A stretch of 64,000 nt of DNA from Methylotenera mobilis 13 (lineage in GTDB: Bacteria; Pseudomonadota; Gammaproteobacteria; Burkholderiales; Methylophilaceae), in contig NZ_KB913035.1 of the NCBI RefSeq assembly GCF_000384255.1, forward strand, positions 310,001-374,000. Reading direction: 5' to 3'. The notes beneath the pieces are model-generated. The model was not told the DNA's origin. It searched no databases and saw only the letters and a list, made by a program, of their open reading frames with translations. A program made the position numbers and the translations under genes. Positions 18,969-29,729 of this stretch are shown one piece after another (the first letter of the stretch is position 1; each line of letters opens with the position of its first letter).

Positions 18969-20895
18969 GGAACTCTTCTTCTGAGGTAGTCGTGGTGCCG
19001 GTTGCGCTTGCTGGTAATGGTTCCGCCACAGCCGCAGGTTCGATAGCCGGCGTTTTTCCTAATAAGTAATAGTCCATGACTTTTCTTGCGATAGGCCCAG
19101 CTGCGGAGCCACCGTGGCCGCCGTTTTCAACAATCACAGCAAGTGCGATGGTTGGGTCTTCAGCGGGGGCGAATGCAATAAACAATGCATGGTCACGATG
19201 GCGTTCATTGATAGTATGCTCGTTATATTTCTCGTTTTGCTTAATGCCAATCACTTGGGCCGTACCTGTTTTTGCAGCGATTGAGTAGCCAGCGTTTGCA
19301 CCGACACTCGCAGCAGTACCACCAGGTAAGGTGACGTCTACCATGCCACGTTTTACAATCTCCACATTATCAGGATTTAGCGTGATGCGGTCTTGCACGA
19401 TGTTAGGAATGAATACTTGCTTACCCGTTAAGCCATTTTGAATTTTTGTCACTAAATGTGGTTTCATGGCGACGCCATTGTTCGCCAGAATTGCAGTAGC
19501 TTGCGCTAATTGTAGCGGTGTTGCTAGCGTATAACCTTGCCCAATCCCAATAATCACAGTTTCACCTGGATACCAAGGTTGTTTGTAACGACGCATTTTC
19601 CATTCTGGTGTTGGTAATAAGCCTTCGATTTCACCCTTAATATCAATATCAGATTTTCTACCAAATCCAAAATGGCGCACAAATGATGTGAGTCTTTCTA
19701 TTCCTAACTCCATGGCCAACCCATAAAAAAAGGTGTCACAAGAAACGGTAATCGCTTTTTGCATATCTACCATGCCGTGTCCACTTGGTTTCCAGTCGCG
19801 ATAGCGATGTCGGCTACCAGGCAGCATAAAGAAACCTGGGTCTTGAATCGCAAAAGGTGGATTGCGCTTCCCTGCCTCTAGCCCGGCCAGTGCGACGAAC
19901 GGCTTGAATGTGGAGCCAGGTGGGTAAATGCCTCTAAGTGGGCGGTTAATGAGTGGTTTGTCTAAAGACTCATTAAGCAGCTTCCAGTTTTCAGTATCAA
20001 TCCCATCTACGAATAGATTTGGGTTAAATGTTGGTTGACTGACGTAGGTTAACACTTCGCCTGTTTTTGGATTAATGGCAACCATTGCACCACGGCGCTC
20101 GCCAAATGCAGTTTCGGCAATTTCTTGCAGTTTACTGTCCGCGGAAAGAATCAAATTGTCGCCAGGAACCGGTGCGTTGCTAGATAACACCCGCACGGCA
20201 TGACCATCTGCATCAATTTCCACCTGTTGGAAACCCGTGGTGCCGTGTAGCTGCTGCTCATAAAATTGCTCTAAGCCGCTTTTACCAATGTGATCTGAGC
20301 CTTTATAGTTTGAATAAACGCCTTCTTGTTTAAGGTTTTCTATGTCTTTGTCATTAATGCGCCCGATGTAGCCCACCATGTGTGAACCCAGCTTACCAAG
20401 TGGGTAATGTCTAAACAATCGTGATTTAATTTCAACGCCAGGAAATCGGTAATGGTTAACTGCAAATTTAGCCGCCTCAATTTCATTAAGATGCGTGCGA
20501 ATTGGTGCGCTTTCAAAGCTGTGGCTTTGTTCTCTAAATTTTTTAAAGCGCTTTTTATCTAATGAGCTAACTTCAATCAGTTGGCCCAGTTCGGTAATCG
20601 TGTTGTCGAGATTTTTTACTTTAGCTGGTGTGATTTCTAACGTATAAACAAAAAAATTATGTGCGAGTACAACGCCATTTTTATCTAAAATTAAACCCCG
20701 GTTAGGAATGGTGGGGACAAGAGAAATGCGGTTGTTTTCTGCTAGCGTTTGATAGTGGTTGTAATGCAGTATTTGTAAATAATAAAAGCGAAATGCGAGT
20801 AGCGCAAATAAGCTAAGTACAACTAAGCCTGCGACACCTAGGCGTAGCCTAAAATAATATTGCTCATGAATATAGTTTTTGAGTTCAGCAACCAT
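18961..20895 (-). CDS. mrdA: Penicillin-binding protein 2 (elongation transpeptidase)
   Basis: A 644-residue class B PBP with one N-terminal transmembrane helix (about residues 20-40), the dimerisation or pedestal region (RGLILDKNGVVLAHN), and a transpeptidase domain. The active-site serine is S328 in PGSTFKPF, followed by SCD (TVSCDTFFYG) and KTGTA near the C-terminus. A Pro/Ala/Thr-rich tail ends in EEEFHD. It cross-links side-wall peptidoglycan with RodA and MreBCD. It sits between mreD (7 bases upstream) and rodA (8-base overlap). Confidence 0.96.
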   Translation of the reverse strand: MVAELKNYIHEQYYFRLRLGVAGLVVLSLFALLAFRFYYLQILHYNHYQTLAENNRISLVPTIPNRGLILDKNGVVLAHNFFVYTLEITPAKVKNLDNTITELGQLIEVSSLDKKRFKKFREQSHSFESAPIRTHLNEIEAAKFAVNHYRFPGVEIKSRLFRHYPLGKLGSHMVGYIGRINDKDIENLKQEGVYSNYKGSDHIGKSGLEQFYEQQLHGTTGFQQVEIDADGHAVRVLSSNAPVPGDNLILSADSKLQEIAETAFGERRGAMVAINPKTGEVLTYVSQPTFNPNLFVDGIDTENWKLLNESLDKPLINRPLRGIYPPGSTFKPFVALAGLEAGKRNPPFAIQDPGFFMLPGSRHRYRDWKPSGHGMVDMQKAITVSCDTFFYGLAMELGIERLTSFVRHFGFGRKSDIDIKGEIEGLLPTPEWKMRRYKQPWYPGETVIIGIGQGYTLATPLQLAQATAILANNGVAMKPHLVTKIQNGLTGKQVFIPNIVQDRITLNPDNVEIVKRGMVDVTLPGGTAASVGANAGYSIAAKTGTAQVIGIKQNEKYNEHTINERHRDHALFIAFAPAEDPTIALAVIVENGGHGGSAAGPIARKVMDYYLLGKTPAIEPAAVAEPLPASATGTTTTSEEEFHD

Positions 20896-20902
20896 ACTTA
20901 CC

Positions 20903-21382
20903 TCATTTACTACGAGAGGCTCTGCTGGTGTTCAAGCCAAGTGCAACGGCAGTTTGCCACAAAATGACGCCTGTGAAGCTAGGTAAAAAGTAAGCCCAGC
21001 CTAGTGATTCATTACCAGCAAAGGTTTTTACTGTGAGTAAGGTAAGTTGTGAAATCAATAATAGTAGTAATACATAAACTAGTTGCTGTGTGTTGCTGAA
21101 TAATACCAAGCGACGCTGGTAGATGACGGCCACAAAAGTAGTGACGGTATAAGCAAGCGCATGTTGTCCAAAGACGCCGCCTGTCGCTAAATCTACCCAT
21201 AAACCGATAAACCAAGCAGTGCCAATATTACATTTATTGGGTGCGCGGAGTATCCAGAAAATGATGACCAATAATACAAAATCAGGGCGTAGCTTAAGTG
21301 CAACACCTGACCAAGGCAGCAGTAGGCATATGAATGCGATTAGCAGTGATAAGTAGATCGTTTGTAACTTAGTCTTGTGCAT
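20903..21382 (-). CDS. mreD: Rod shape-determining protein MreD
   Basis: A 159-residue inner-membrane protein with five or six hydrophobic helices, including the MreD pattern RPDFVLLVIIFWILRAP and IGLWVDLATGGVFGQHAL. It links MreC to the PBP2-RodA machine. The ATG at 21382 overlaps the mreC stop by 14 bases. An in-frame TTG at 21409 would add nine residues inside mreC and is less likely. It has the family's usual length. Confidence 0.9.
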   Translation of the reverse strand: MHKTKLQTIYLSLLIAFICLLLPWSGVALKLRPDFVLLVIIFWILRAPNKCNIGTAWFIGLWVDLATGGVFGQHALAYTVTTFVAVIYQRRLVLFSNTQQLVYVLLLLLISQLTLLTVKTFAGNESLGWAYFLPSFTGVILWQTAVALGLNTSRASRSK

Positions 21383-22412
21383 TTGGTTTGTTTGGGGTGC
21401 TAGAGTCAATGGCTGTTACAGGTGCGCCATTCGTTATTTTTTTATGTTGTCCCGATGCCTTCATCGGAGGTGCTTTTACTGTTTCAGCAGCGGTAACGCT
21501 GGTGCCGGTATTTTCTGTTGTCTGATTAGTGCTGACTGCGCTGTTAGTGCTTTCTAGTTGAGAGATACTAACGAGTAGTACTTGCTTATGATTCTCGATC
21601 CCACCTGTAGGCACGCAAATGATTCTAGCAAACGGTGAATCTGGCGTGGTTTGAATGTTTGTCACAGTAGCGACAGCAAGCCCTTTCGGATAGATGCCAT
21701 CAATACCAGAGGTAATCAGTTTGTCGCCTGGTTTGATATCTACGTTTGCTGGCAGGAAAGGTAGGTCTAAGGTGTTGTCACGGCCATGCCCAAAAGCAAT
21801 TGCTCGTAATCCGTTACGTTCAATTTGGATGGGAATGGTGAGTGATTTGTCAGTAATCAGCGTGACTTCACTACTTGCTGGATAAGTGCGTGTCACCTGC
21901 CCAATCACGCCTTTTGCATCAACAACCGCGGCACCCTCCACCACATGATGAACACTACCTCGATTCACGACTATCTTTTTGGTAAAAGGGTCGCGACCTA
22001 CATGTAGAATTTCGCCAAGCTGACTAAATTCTTCAAGTGATTGATTGGCTTGTAGCAACTCGCGTAAATTGGTGTTTTCTAGCTGAAGTGTTTTCATCTT
22101 TTGCAAAGAAATTGCTTGTATCAAAGCTTGTTTTCTTAGCAGCTGATTTTCATTGAGCAAGCGGTGGTGCGTAGAAAAATACTCGTTCGTTGATTCGTAG
22201 AGCATGGAGGGTGCATTTGCAATGAGTTGCAAGGGTTGTAACACCACCATTAAATGTTCACGTAGGCTACCTAGATATTGCAACCGTGAATCGGTTGCCA
22301 TTAGCGCTAATGACAGTGCAGAAAAGAACGCTAGGCGTGCAAGCGGACTTGGACCGCGCGCAAAAAAAGCTGGGGCTTGTTGTTGATCCAGATTTTGATG
22401 ATAGCCAGCCAT
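21369..22412 (-). CDS. mreC: Rod shape-determining protein MreC
   Basis: A 347-residue bitopic protein with a transmembrane helix at about residues 25-45, a coiled coil (LNENQLLRKQALIQAISLQ region), then the periplasmic beta domains with VVNRGSVHHVVEGAAVVD, GVIGQVTRTYPASSEVTLIT and DNTLDLPFLPANVDIKPGD. The last 60 or so residues form a Thr/Ala/Ser/Asn-rich tail beyond the core fold that is likely disordered and variable. It is separated from mreB by 173 bases that contain a terminator-like hairpin. Confidence 0.94.
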   Translation of the reverse strand: MAGYHQNLDQQQAPAFFARGPSPLARLAFFSALSLALMATDSRLQYLGSLREHLMVVLQPLQLIANAPSMLYESTNEYFSTHHRLLNENQLLRKQALIQAISLQKMKTLQLENTNLRELLQANQSLEEFSQLGEILHVGRDPFTKKIVVNRGSVHHVVEGAAVVDAKGVIGQVTRTYPASSEVTLITDKSLTIPIQIERNGLRAIAFGHGRDNTLDLPFLPANVDIKPGDKLITSGIDGIYPKGLAVATVTNIQTTPDSPFARIICVPTGGIENHKQVLLVSISQLESTNSAVSTNQTTENTGTSVTAAETVKAPPMKASGQHKKITNGAPVTAIDSSTPNKPNAQD

Positions 22413-22457
22413 TGTGAGTGTGTTTTAGTTCCAAACGTTAATGCGATTAGTAGGAAA

Positions 22458-22487
22458 ACGATAGGCCGTATCAATACGGCCTATCGT
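22458..22487 (-). terminator. Perfect hairpin between mreB and mreC
   Basis: A 14-base perfect inverted repeat (ACGATAGGCCGTAT / ATACGGCCTATCGT) with a 2-base centre lies about 100 bases downstream of the mreB stop. On the minus strand it is followed by TTTTCC, so it can act as an intrinsic terminator or attenuator that lowers mreCD-mrdA-rodA transcription relative to mreB. The plus-strand side has no T tract. Confidence 0.7.
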
Positions 22488-22585
22488 GATGGTTTCAATT
22501 AAACCAAAAGCTAAAAACTGGTGGGTACTCAGTCGCAGTAATATTTACCGTTTTCAGCATGCTTAGTTTTTTGATGGTAATTTGG

Positions 22586-23722
<1,137 letters not shown>

Positions 23723-23749
23723 TCAGGTTATAATACCGTATATCTTGTT

Positions 23750-23785
23750 GAAAATTAAGATGCATTGGAAAATTAAGGTGCATGG
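23750..23785. repeat. Imperfect tandem 18-base repeat in the mreB/gatC divergent promoter region
   Basis: Two adjacent 18-base units, GAAAATTAAGATGCATTG and GAAAATTAAGGTGCATGG, match at 16 of 18 positions. They lie about 120 bases upstream of mreB and about 130 bases upstream of gatC. A TATAAT-like hexamer occurs near 23729. They could be a binding site for a regulator or simply a slippage duplication. Confidence 0.5.
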
Positions 23786-23918
23786 GGATAATTTTAAGAG
23801 AGTGGCGTAAGCTTAATAGCGATTGTGTCACTTGCACTGTCCTTCAATTGACAAACAATATATAAAAATAGGTTTTTTACCTACCCAATTCAACTATACA
23901 TTTCGGACTGTTAGAAGT

Positions 23919-24233
23919 ATGGCACTTAGTACTGAAGATATCAAAAAAATAGCGCATCTTGCCCGTATTGAAGTGAGCGATAGCGATGCTGCTGCAACCT
24001 TGTCAAAACTGACTGGGATTTTAGGCCTTATCGAGCAAATGCAGGCAGTGAATACTGACGGCATTGTGCCGATGTCACATTCGCAAGATGTGGTGCAGCG
24101 TTTACGAGACGATGTGGTGACCAAAACCAATCAGCGTGAGGCGTTTCAAAAAATTTCGCCTGCAATTGGCAATGGTTCCGAAGCGCGTGCGGTAGATGGC
24201 GGTCTTTATCTTGTCCCTAAAGTAATCGAGTAA
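23919..24233 (+). CDS. gatC: Asp-tRNA(Asn)/Glu-tRNA(Gln) amidotransferase subunit C
   Basis: A 104-residue GatC that wraps between GatA and GatB to stabilise the amidotransferase. The N-terminus [19 protein letters not shown] and [16 protein letters not shown] region are typical. The true start is the ATG at 23919. An in-frame extension to 23823 is not family-like. It is followed by gatA after 7 bases. Confidence 0.95.
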   Translation: MALSTEDIKKIAHLARIEVSDSDAAATLSKLTGILGLIEQMQAVNTDGIVPMSHSQDVVQRLRDDVVTKTNQREAFQKISPAIGNGSEARAVDGGLYLVPKVIE

Positions 24234-24240
24234 TCGCAAT

Positions 24241-25740
24241 ATGATCAACAGTAGCTTAAAAACTTTAGCCCAAATGTTGGCTAATAAAGAAATTTCTAGC
24301 GTAGAGCTGACACAAACCTTTTTGAATCGAATTGATGCGTATAACCCAGTGATTAATGCTTATATTGCATTGGATCACGAAAAAACGCTCGCTCAGGCTA
24401 AAGCGGCAGATGTACGTATTGCCGCTGGCAATGCTACGCCGCTGACTGGTATCCCTATCGCACAAAAAGATATTTTCTGTGCAGAAGGTTGGAAAACAAC
24501 GTGTGGTTCGAAAATGTTGGAAAACTTTATCGCACCCTATGATGCGCACGTGATTACGCAATTTGATCATGCTGGTGCGGTGAATTTGGGTAAAACCAAT
24601 ATGGATGAGTTTGCGATGGGCTCATCGAATGAAACCAGTTACTTTGGTGGCGTGAAAAATCCGTGGGATTTCACTCGTGTACCTGGCGGCAGTAGCGGCG
24701 GTAGTGCTGCGGCAGTGGCTGCGCGTTTATGTGCGGCAGCCACTGGCACGGACACTGGTGGGTCAATTCGCCAGCCAGCCTCATTGTGTGGCTTTACTGG
24801 ATTAAAACCAACCTACGGTGTGGTTTCACGCTACGGTATGATCGCGTTTGCCTCTAGCTTGGATCAAGCGGGACCGATGGCAAAGTCTGCTGAAGACTGT
24901 GCATTGATGATGAATGTGATGGCTGGTTTTGATGAGCGCGACTCAACTAGTTTGAATCGTGACAAAGAAGATTACACCCGTGAGCTTTACAATTCAAATC
25001 CAAATAAGCCGTTGCAGGGTTTAAGAGTTGGCTTACCTAAAGAGTTTTTTGCAGACGGCTTGGATGCTGGGGTTGCAACGGTGATTGAAGATGCAATTGC
25101 TGAATACAAGAAACTAGGCGCCGAGATTGTAGAAATTTCACTGCCAAATACAGGCTTGTCTATTCCTGTTTATTACGTGCTAGCGCCGGCTGAGGCGTCA
25201 AGCAATCTATCTCGCTATGACGGTGTGCGTTATGGCCACCGTGCGTCAGAATATACTGATTTGATGGATATGTACTGCAAGAGCCGTGCTGAGGGCTTTG
25301 GTGCAGAGGTTAAACGCCGCATTTTAATTGGCACGTACGTGTTAAGTGCAGGTTATTACGATGCTTATTATCTTAAAGCCCAGCAGATTCGTCGTTTAAT
25401 CGCGCAAGACTTCGAGGTAGCTTTCAAAAAATGTGACGTAATTATGGGACCTGCAGCACCATCTACCGCGTTTAAGGCAGGTGAGAAAGTGGATGATCCT
25501 GTTGCCATGTATCTGCAAGACATTTACACCATCTCAACCAACTTGGCTGGTTTGCCTGGCATGAGTGTTCCAGCTGGTTTTGCTACAAGTGCAGATGGTA
25601 AGCCATTGCCAGTAGGGTTACAGATTATTGGTAACTATTTTGATGAAGCGCGTATGTTGAACGTGGCGCATCAGTATCAACAAGTGACAGATTGGCATGC
25701 TCAAGCACCAACCCTGGATAAGCCAGAAGGAAACGCATAA
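24241..25740 (+). CDS. gatA: Asp-tRNA(Asn)/Glu-tRNA(Gln) amidotransferase subunit A
   Basis: A 499-residue amidase-signature protein that releases ammonia from glutamine for transamidation of misacylated tRNA. The Ser-cisSer-Lys triad is recognisable as K76 (PIAQKDIFC), S151 in PGGSSGGS and the nucleophile S175 in [11 protein letters not shown]. The spacing equals that of characterised GatA enzymes. The stop overlaps the gatB ATG by one base. Confidence 0.97.
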   Translation: MINSSLKTLAQMLANKEISSVELTQTFLNRIDAYNPVINAYIALDHEKTLAQAKAADVRIAAGNATPLTGIPIAQKDIFCAEGWKTTCGSKMLENFIAPYDAHVITQFDHAGAVNLGKTNMDEFAMGSSNETSYFGGVKNPWDFTRVPGGSSGGSAAAVAARLCAAATGTDTGGSIRQPASLCGFTGLKPTYGVVSRYGMIAFASSLDQAGPMAKSAEDCALMMNVMAGFDERDSTSLNRDKEDYTRELYNSNPNKPLQGLRVGLPKEFFADGLDAGVATVIEDAIAEYKKLGAEIVEISLPNTGLSIPVYYVLAPAEASSNLSRYDGVRYGHRASEYTDLMDMYCKSRAEGFGAEVKRRILIGTYVLSAGYYDAYYLKAQQIRRLIAQDFEVAFKKCDVIMGPAAPSTAFKAGEKVDDPVAMYLQDIYTISTNLAGLPGMSVPAGFATSADGKPLPVGLQIIGNYFDEARMLNVAHQYQQVTDWHAQAPTLDKPEGNA

Positions 25741-27188
25741 TGGAATGGGAAGTCGTGATTGGGTTGGAAACGCATACCCAACTAAGAACAAATACTAAAA
25801 TTTTCTCAGGTGCTTCAACCACTTATGGTGCAGAGCCTAACACGCAAGCGTGTGAAGTGAGTATTGCATTGCCTGGGGTTCTGCCAGTGCTGAATAAAGA
25901 AGCAGTTAATTGCGCGATACAGTTTGGTTTAGCGGTGAACGCAGAAATTGCTCCGCGCTCAGTATTTGCGCGCAAGAACTACTTTTATCCAGACTTACCT
26001 AAAGGCTACCAAATTAGCCAGTATGAGCTACCAGTAGTGGGTAAAGGTGCGGTGACCATACAAGTGCCAGCTGTTGGCAAAAATGCTGCTTATGAAAAGG
26101 TGATTAACATCACGCGTGCGCATTTAGAAGAAGACGCTGGTAAATCTGTGCATGGTGCGGTTGAAGGTATGAGTGGCATCGACCTTAATCGTGCAGGTAC
26201 CCCGTTGCTAGAGATTGTGACTGAGCCAGACATGCGTTCAGCGGCTGAGGCCGTTGCCTATGCAAAAAAACTGCATGAGTTGGTGCAGTGGATTGGTATT
26301 TGCGATGGCAATATGCAAGAAGGCAGTTTTAGGTGTGACGTCAACGTATCAGTGCGACCAAAAGGTACAGAGAAGCTCGGCACACGTCGTGAAATTAAAA
26401 ACCTGAACTCATTCAAGTTTATGCAACAAGCGATTGAGTACGAGACACGCTGGCAGATTGAAACCTTGGAAGATGGCGGTACGATTCAGCAAGCAACTGT
26501 GCTGTTTAACCCAGATACAGGTGAAACACGCGCAATGCGTAGTAAAGAAGAAGCAAACGACTATCGTTACTTCCCTGATCCAGATCTATTGCCATTAGCC
26601 ATTACAGAAGCTGATAAAGCGCGAGTTGCTGCACAAATGCCTGAGTTGCCAGAAGCAATGAAACTAAGGTTTGAAACGCAGTTTGGCTTAACTAGCTATG
26701 ACGCTGCCAGCCTGACTGCTAGCCGTGAGTTAGCTCAGTATTTTGTAGAAACGGTAGACGCAGGTGCAGATGCAAAACCAGCTGCCAATTGGGTGATGGG
26801 CGCTATTTCAGCAAAACTGAATGCAGAAGAAAAAACATTGGCTGCATCACCAGTTAGCGCAGTGAATTTGGCTAGTCTGCTAAAACGTATTGCTGATAAC
26901 ACCATTTCAAATAATGCAGCTAAACAGGTGTTTGAGGCGATGTGGAATGGCGAAGGTGAAGTTGATGCTATTATTGACGCAAAAGGCTTAAAACAAGTAT
27001 CAGATACTGGCGCAATTGAAGCCATTATTGATGAAGTTTTGGCTGCGAATGCTGCAATGGTAGAAGAGTTTAAAGCGGGTAAAGAAAAAGCATTTAATGC
27101 TTTAGTCGGTCAAGCGATGAAAGCTTCAAAAGGTAAAGCCAACCCTGCTCAAGTCAATGAAGTGTTGAAGAAAAAACTAGGCGCTTAA
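25740..27188 (+). CDS. gatB: Asp-tRNA(Asn)/Glu-tRNA(Gln) amidotransferase subunit B
   Basis: A 482-residue GatB, which phosphorylates and amidates the misacylated tRNA. The N-terminus [13 protein letters not shown], the cradle signature [35 protein letters not shown] and the C-terminal YqeY/tail domain ([12 protein letters not shown]) are intact. It ends the gatCAB operon, followed by a strong terminator. The presence of GatCAB indicates an indirect route to Gln-tRNA and/or Asn-tRNA. Confidence 0.97.
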   Translation: MEWEVVIGLETHTQLRTNTKIFSGASTTYGAEPNTQACEVSIALPGVLPVLNKEAVNCAIQFGLAVNAEIAPRSVFARKNYFYPDLPKGYQISQYELPVVGKGAVTIQVPAVGKNAAYEKVINITRAHLEEDAGKSVHGAVEGMSGIDLNRAGTPLLEIVTEPDMRSAAEAVAYAKKLHELVQWIGICDGNMQEGSFRCDVNVSVRPKGTEKLGTRREIKNLNSFKFMQQAIEYETRWQIETLEDGGTIQQATVLFNPDTGETRAMRSKEEANDYRYFPDPDLLPLAITEADKARVAAQMPELPEAMKLRFETQFGLTSYDAASLTASRELAQYFVETVDAGADAKPAANWVMGAISAKLNAEEKTLAASPVSAVNLASLLKRIADNTISNNAAKQVFEAMWNGEGEVDAIIDAKGLKQVSDTGAIEAIIDEVLAANAAMVEEFKAGKEKAFNALVGQAMKASKGKANPAQVNEVLKKKLGA

Positions 27189-27245
27189 TTCTTATCACTA
27201 GGGTCAGTTTAATTTTTGTAAGTCATTGATAGAGCCTCTAAAAAT

Positions 27246-27279
27246 AAAAGCCTTGCGGTGTTAGCCGTAAGGCTTTTTT
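27246..27279. terminator. Bidirectional terminator between gatB and the DUF4124 gene
   Basis: A 13-base-pair stem (AAAAGCCTTGCGG / CCGTAAGGCTTTT, one G-U wobble) with a 6-base loop is followed by a T run on the plus strand and by TTTTATTTT on the minus strand. It serves both convergent transcripts. Confidence 0.9.
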
Positions 27280-27352
27280 AATTGTAGGCTGGTAATTTGG
27301 GTTCACTGGCTTGCTTGTCAGGCAATGATTGCGCGACAGGTCACTTTGTATT

Positions 27353-28039
27353 TTATGGTGTTTCTTTACTGGGTTGGCTCTTAAGCAAAAGGTAGCGTTT
27401 TTTATCTTCTTCAAAACGTTTTCGGGTCGCGCCAATCGCAGTATTCCGAGCTGCTATTTTTTCGTCTAGGCTTTCAATCTGTGCCTGTTCGTCAGCAATG
27501 TCAGCTTTCAGCTCGCTAGGAATTTCTTTCTTTCTTTTTTGAAAACTGGCGACCATTGCCTTTTTTGTATCAATACTTTTTTGATGGTTAGCTTTTTCTT
27601 GCTGTAAATTCTCTAGTGCAATTTTATCTAGCTGAATATTACGCTCTAACGCTAAGTCAATTTCGTTGGCGTTAGTAAATGCGCCAAGTAATGCTTTATC
27701 TTTTTTAGATTGTTCTGATTTGGCTTGTTCTATTTTTGCAAGCGCATCGGTATTGTCTTGAGTTGGTGCCGGCTTGTTATGTTTGACAGTAATGCCCTGA
27801 CGGTTAATCAGTGAGTTTTCACGATTAATGTATTGAGTAGGGATGGAGTCACCATAATGTGTGACTCCTTTTTCATCTTTCCATTTTACGATTCGCCCCG
27901 TACTCTCTGCTTGTGCATATTGGATTGAACACAGCGTTAGACATAGTGCTAATGACCAGAGCGTGTTGGTGGCAACCTGACTGATTGCAGCTGAAGCCAA
28001 TGAGATTGGCTGTTGTAACGGTTTAAACAATCTTTCCAT
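27353..28039 (-). CDS. DUF4124 domain protein with coiled coil
   Basis: A 228-residue exported protein with a signal-like hydrophobic segment at about residues 26-44. The DUF4124 motif follows (GRIVKWKDEKGVTHYGDSIP, about residues 48-67), then a long Lys/Glu/Gln-rich region from about 105 that should form coiled coil (LEQIEKAKSEQSKK-like heptads, EEKIAARNTAIGATRKRFEED). DUF4124 is common in betaproteobacterial envelope proteins, but no biochemical role is known. It is downstream of pyrE with a 78-base gap. Confidence 0.75.
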   Translation of the reverse strand: MERLFKPLQQPISLASAAISQVATNTLWSLALCLTLCSIQYAQAESTGRIVKWKDEKGVTHYGDSIPTQYINRENSLINRQGITVKHNKPAPTQDNTDALAKIEQAKSEQSKKDKALLGAFTNANEIDLALERNIQLDKIALENLQQEKANHQKSIDTKKAMVASFQKRKKEIPSELKADIADEQAQIESLDEKIAARNTAIGATRKRFEEDKKRYLLLKSQPSKETP

Positions 28040-28117
28040 GTCGATGTGAATAACCTTTCTGGTTGCTACATTAACTATGGATCAGCAAGTGTCCTGCAAC
28101 AAGCCGCCTGTAGTTAA

Positions 28118-28771
28118 TTAAATGACACCATATTTTTGTCGATATGCTTCAACTGCATGCAAATTTTGCGCCATCTCAGATTTGTGATGTAGATAGGTCA
28201 ATAAATCATTGAGGTTAGCAATAGCGCAAACTGGTATCTTGTTGGTGTTAATCACTTCTTGTACTGCCGAAAGCTCGCCTAAGCCTTTCTCTTGTCTGTC
28301 GATGGCAATCGCTACACCGCAAGCACTGGCGCCGCTTGCATTAATTAGCTCAACAGACTCTCGTACTGAGGTGCCTGCCGAAATCACATCGTCGATGATG
28401 AGAACTCGACCTTTCAATGGGCTACCCACAATCACACCACCTTCGCCGTGATCTTTGGCTTCCTTGCGATTGTAGGCATAAGGGACATTGTGACCATCTT
28501 TGGCAAGTGCAATCGCAATACTTGCCGCTAATGTAATGCCTTTGTAGGCTGGACCAAATAACATATCGAATTCAATGCCAGAGTTTTTAATCGCTTTAGC
28601 GTAAAATTCGCCAAGTTTCATCAGACTTTCGCCATCATTAAATAAACCAGCATTAAAGAAGTAAGGGCTTAGCCTGCCTGCTTTGGTTTTAAATTCACCG
28701 AATTTTAAAACCTCTTTTTCAATCGCAAATGCGATAAAATCTTGTCTGAACTGATCGAGTGATTGGGTCAT
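28118..28771 (-). CDS. pyrE: Orotate phosphoribosyltransferase
   Basis: A 217-residue enzyme that converts orotate and PRPP to OMP in pyrimidine synthesis. The PRPP-binding loop [17 protein letters not shown], the FNAGLFNDG region and [16 protein letters not shown] are characteristic, and the length equals E. coli PyrE. It is divergent from the exonuclease III gene, with 32 bases between the starts. pyrE and exonuclease genes are neighbours in many beta- and gammaproteobacteria. Confidence 0.96.
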   Translation of the reverse strand: MTQSLDQFRQDFIAFAIEKEVLKFGEFKTKAGRLSPYFFNAGLFNDGESLMKLGEFYAKAIKNSGIEFDMLFGPAYKGITLAASIAIALAKDGHNVPYAYNRKEAKDHGEGGVIVGSPLKGRVLIIDDVISAGTSVRESVELINASGASACGVAIAIDRQEKGLGELSAVQEVINTNKIPVCAIANLNDLLTYLHHKSEMAQNLHAVEAYRQKYGVI

Positions 28772-28803
28772 AATAGCTTCTGATAATTATTTGGAATTAA
28801 GTT

Positions 28804-29574
28804 TTGAAGATTATATCGTTAAATTTAAATGGCATTCGCTCTGCAACCAATAAAGGTTTATATACGTGGTTAAAAAAACAGGATGCAGACATCGTTTGTA
28901 TGCAGGAAATCAAAGCGCAAGCTGGCGATATGACTGATGAAATGTTGAATCCAGAAGGATACTTTGGCTACTTTCATTACGCAGAAAAAAAGGGTTACAG
29001 CGGCGTAGGTATTTACTCAAAAACCAAGCCAGATAGCATTGTAGTGGGGTTGGGCATTACCGATATTGATAACGAGGGGCGTTACATTGAGGCTAGGTTT
29101 GGCAATTTAAGTGTGGTGTCATTGTATTTACCTTCTGGCTCAAGTGGTGAAGAACGACAAGCCTTTAAGTTTAGTGTGATGGAGCGCTTTATGTTGCATC
29201 TGAAAATGCTTAAAGATAGTGGTCGCGATGTAGTGATTTGTGGTGACTGGAATATCGCGCATCAAGAAATTGACCTTAAGAACTATAAAGGCAATCGTAA
29301 AAATTCAGGATTTTTGCCAGAGGAGCGTGCTTGGCTAACGGCGTTATTTGATGAGGTGGGTTGGGTAGATGTGTACCGTAAGTTACACCCTGAAACTACC
29401 GATGCATGTTATACATGGTGGAGCAACCGCGGGCAAGCGTGGGCTAAAAACGTGGGTTGGCGTATTGATTATCAGATTGCGACAACAGATTTTGCGAATA
29501 AAGCCATTAGCACCAGTGTTTATAAAGAGGAGCGCTTTAGTGACCATGCGCCATTGATTGTGGAATACCAATAG
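28804..29574 (+). CDS. xthA: Exodeoxyribonuclease III / AP endonuclease
   Basis: A 256-residue EEP-superfamily nuclease that cleaves at abasic sites and trims 3-prime ends during base-excision repair. Visible motifs are NLNGIRSATNKG, the metal ligand in CMQEIKAQ, DWNIAHQEIDL and the C-terminal SDHAPLIVEY with the catalytic histidine. The start is a TTG at 28804 preceded by GGAA at a workable distance, and no ATG fits. It may be annotated exoA. Confidence 0.93.
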   Translation: MKIISLNLNGIRSATNKGLYTWLKKQDADIVCMQEIKAQAGDMTDEMLNPEGYFGYFHYAEKKGYSGVGIYSKTKPDSIVVGLGITDIDNEGRYIEARFGNLSVVSLYLPSGSSGEERQAFKFSVMERFMLHLKMLKDSGRDVVICGDWNIAHQEIDLKNYKGNRKNSGFLPEERAWLTALFDEVGWVDVYRKLHPETTDACYTWWSNRGQAWAKNVGWRIDYQIATTDFANKAISTSVYKEERFSDHAPLIVEYQ

Positions 29575-29644
29575 TTTTTATAGTTATTTCTATAAATAAC
29601 GCAGCCATGTATTCGCTTTTGTACCACGGGCACTCCGATTTTCT

Positions 29645-29707
29645 AAGCGATAAATCGCTTGAAAAGTCGTATGAAAGTCGTATGTAGGAGCGACGCTCCG
29701 TCGCGAT
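29645..29707. repeat. REP-like element with adjacent short repeats
   Basis: Between convergent genes lie a 7-bp hairpin (AAGCGAT/ATCGCTT, 29645-29660), an exact tandem duplication of AAAGTCGTATG (29663-29673 and 29674-29684), and GTAGGAGCGACGCTCCGTCGCGAT (29684-29707). The last has a GCGACG/CGTCGC stem and the GTAGGAGCG head typical of proteobacterial REP sequences. Only this one copy is seen in the window. Confidence 0.6.
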
Positions 29708-29729
29708 TTGTTACTGTAGATTGGTAATC

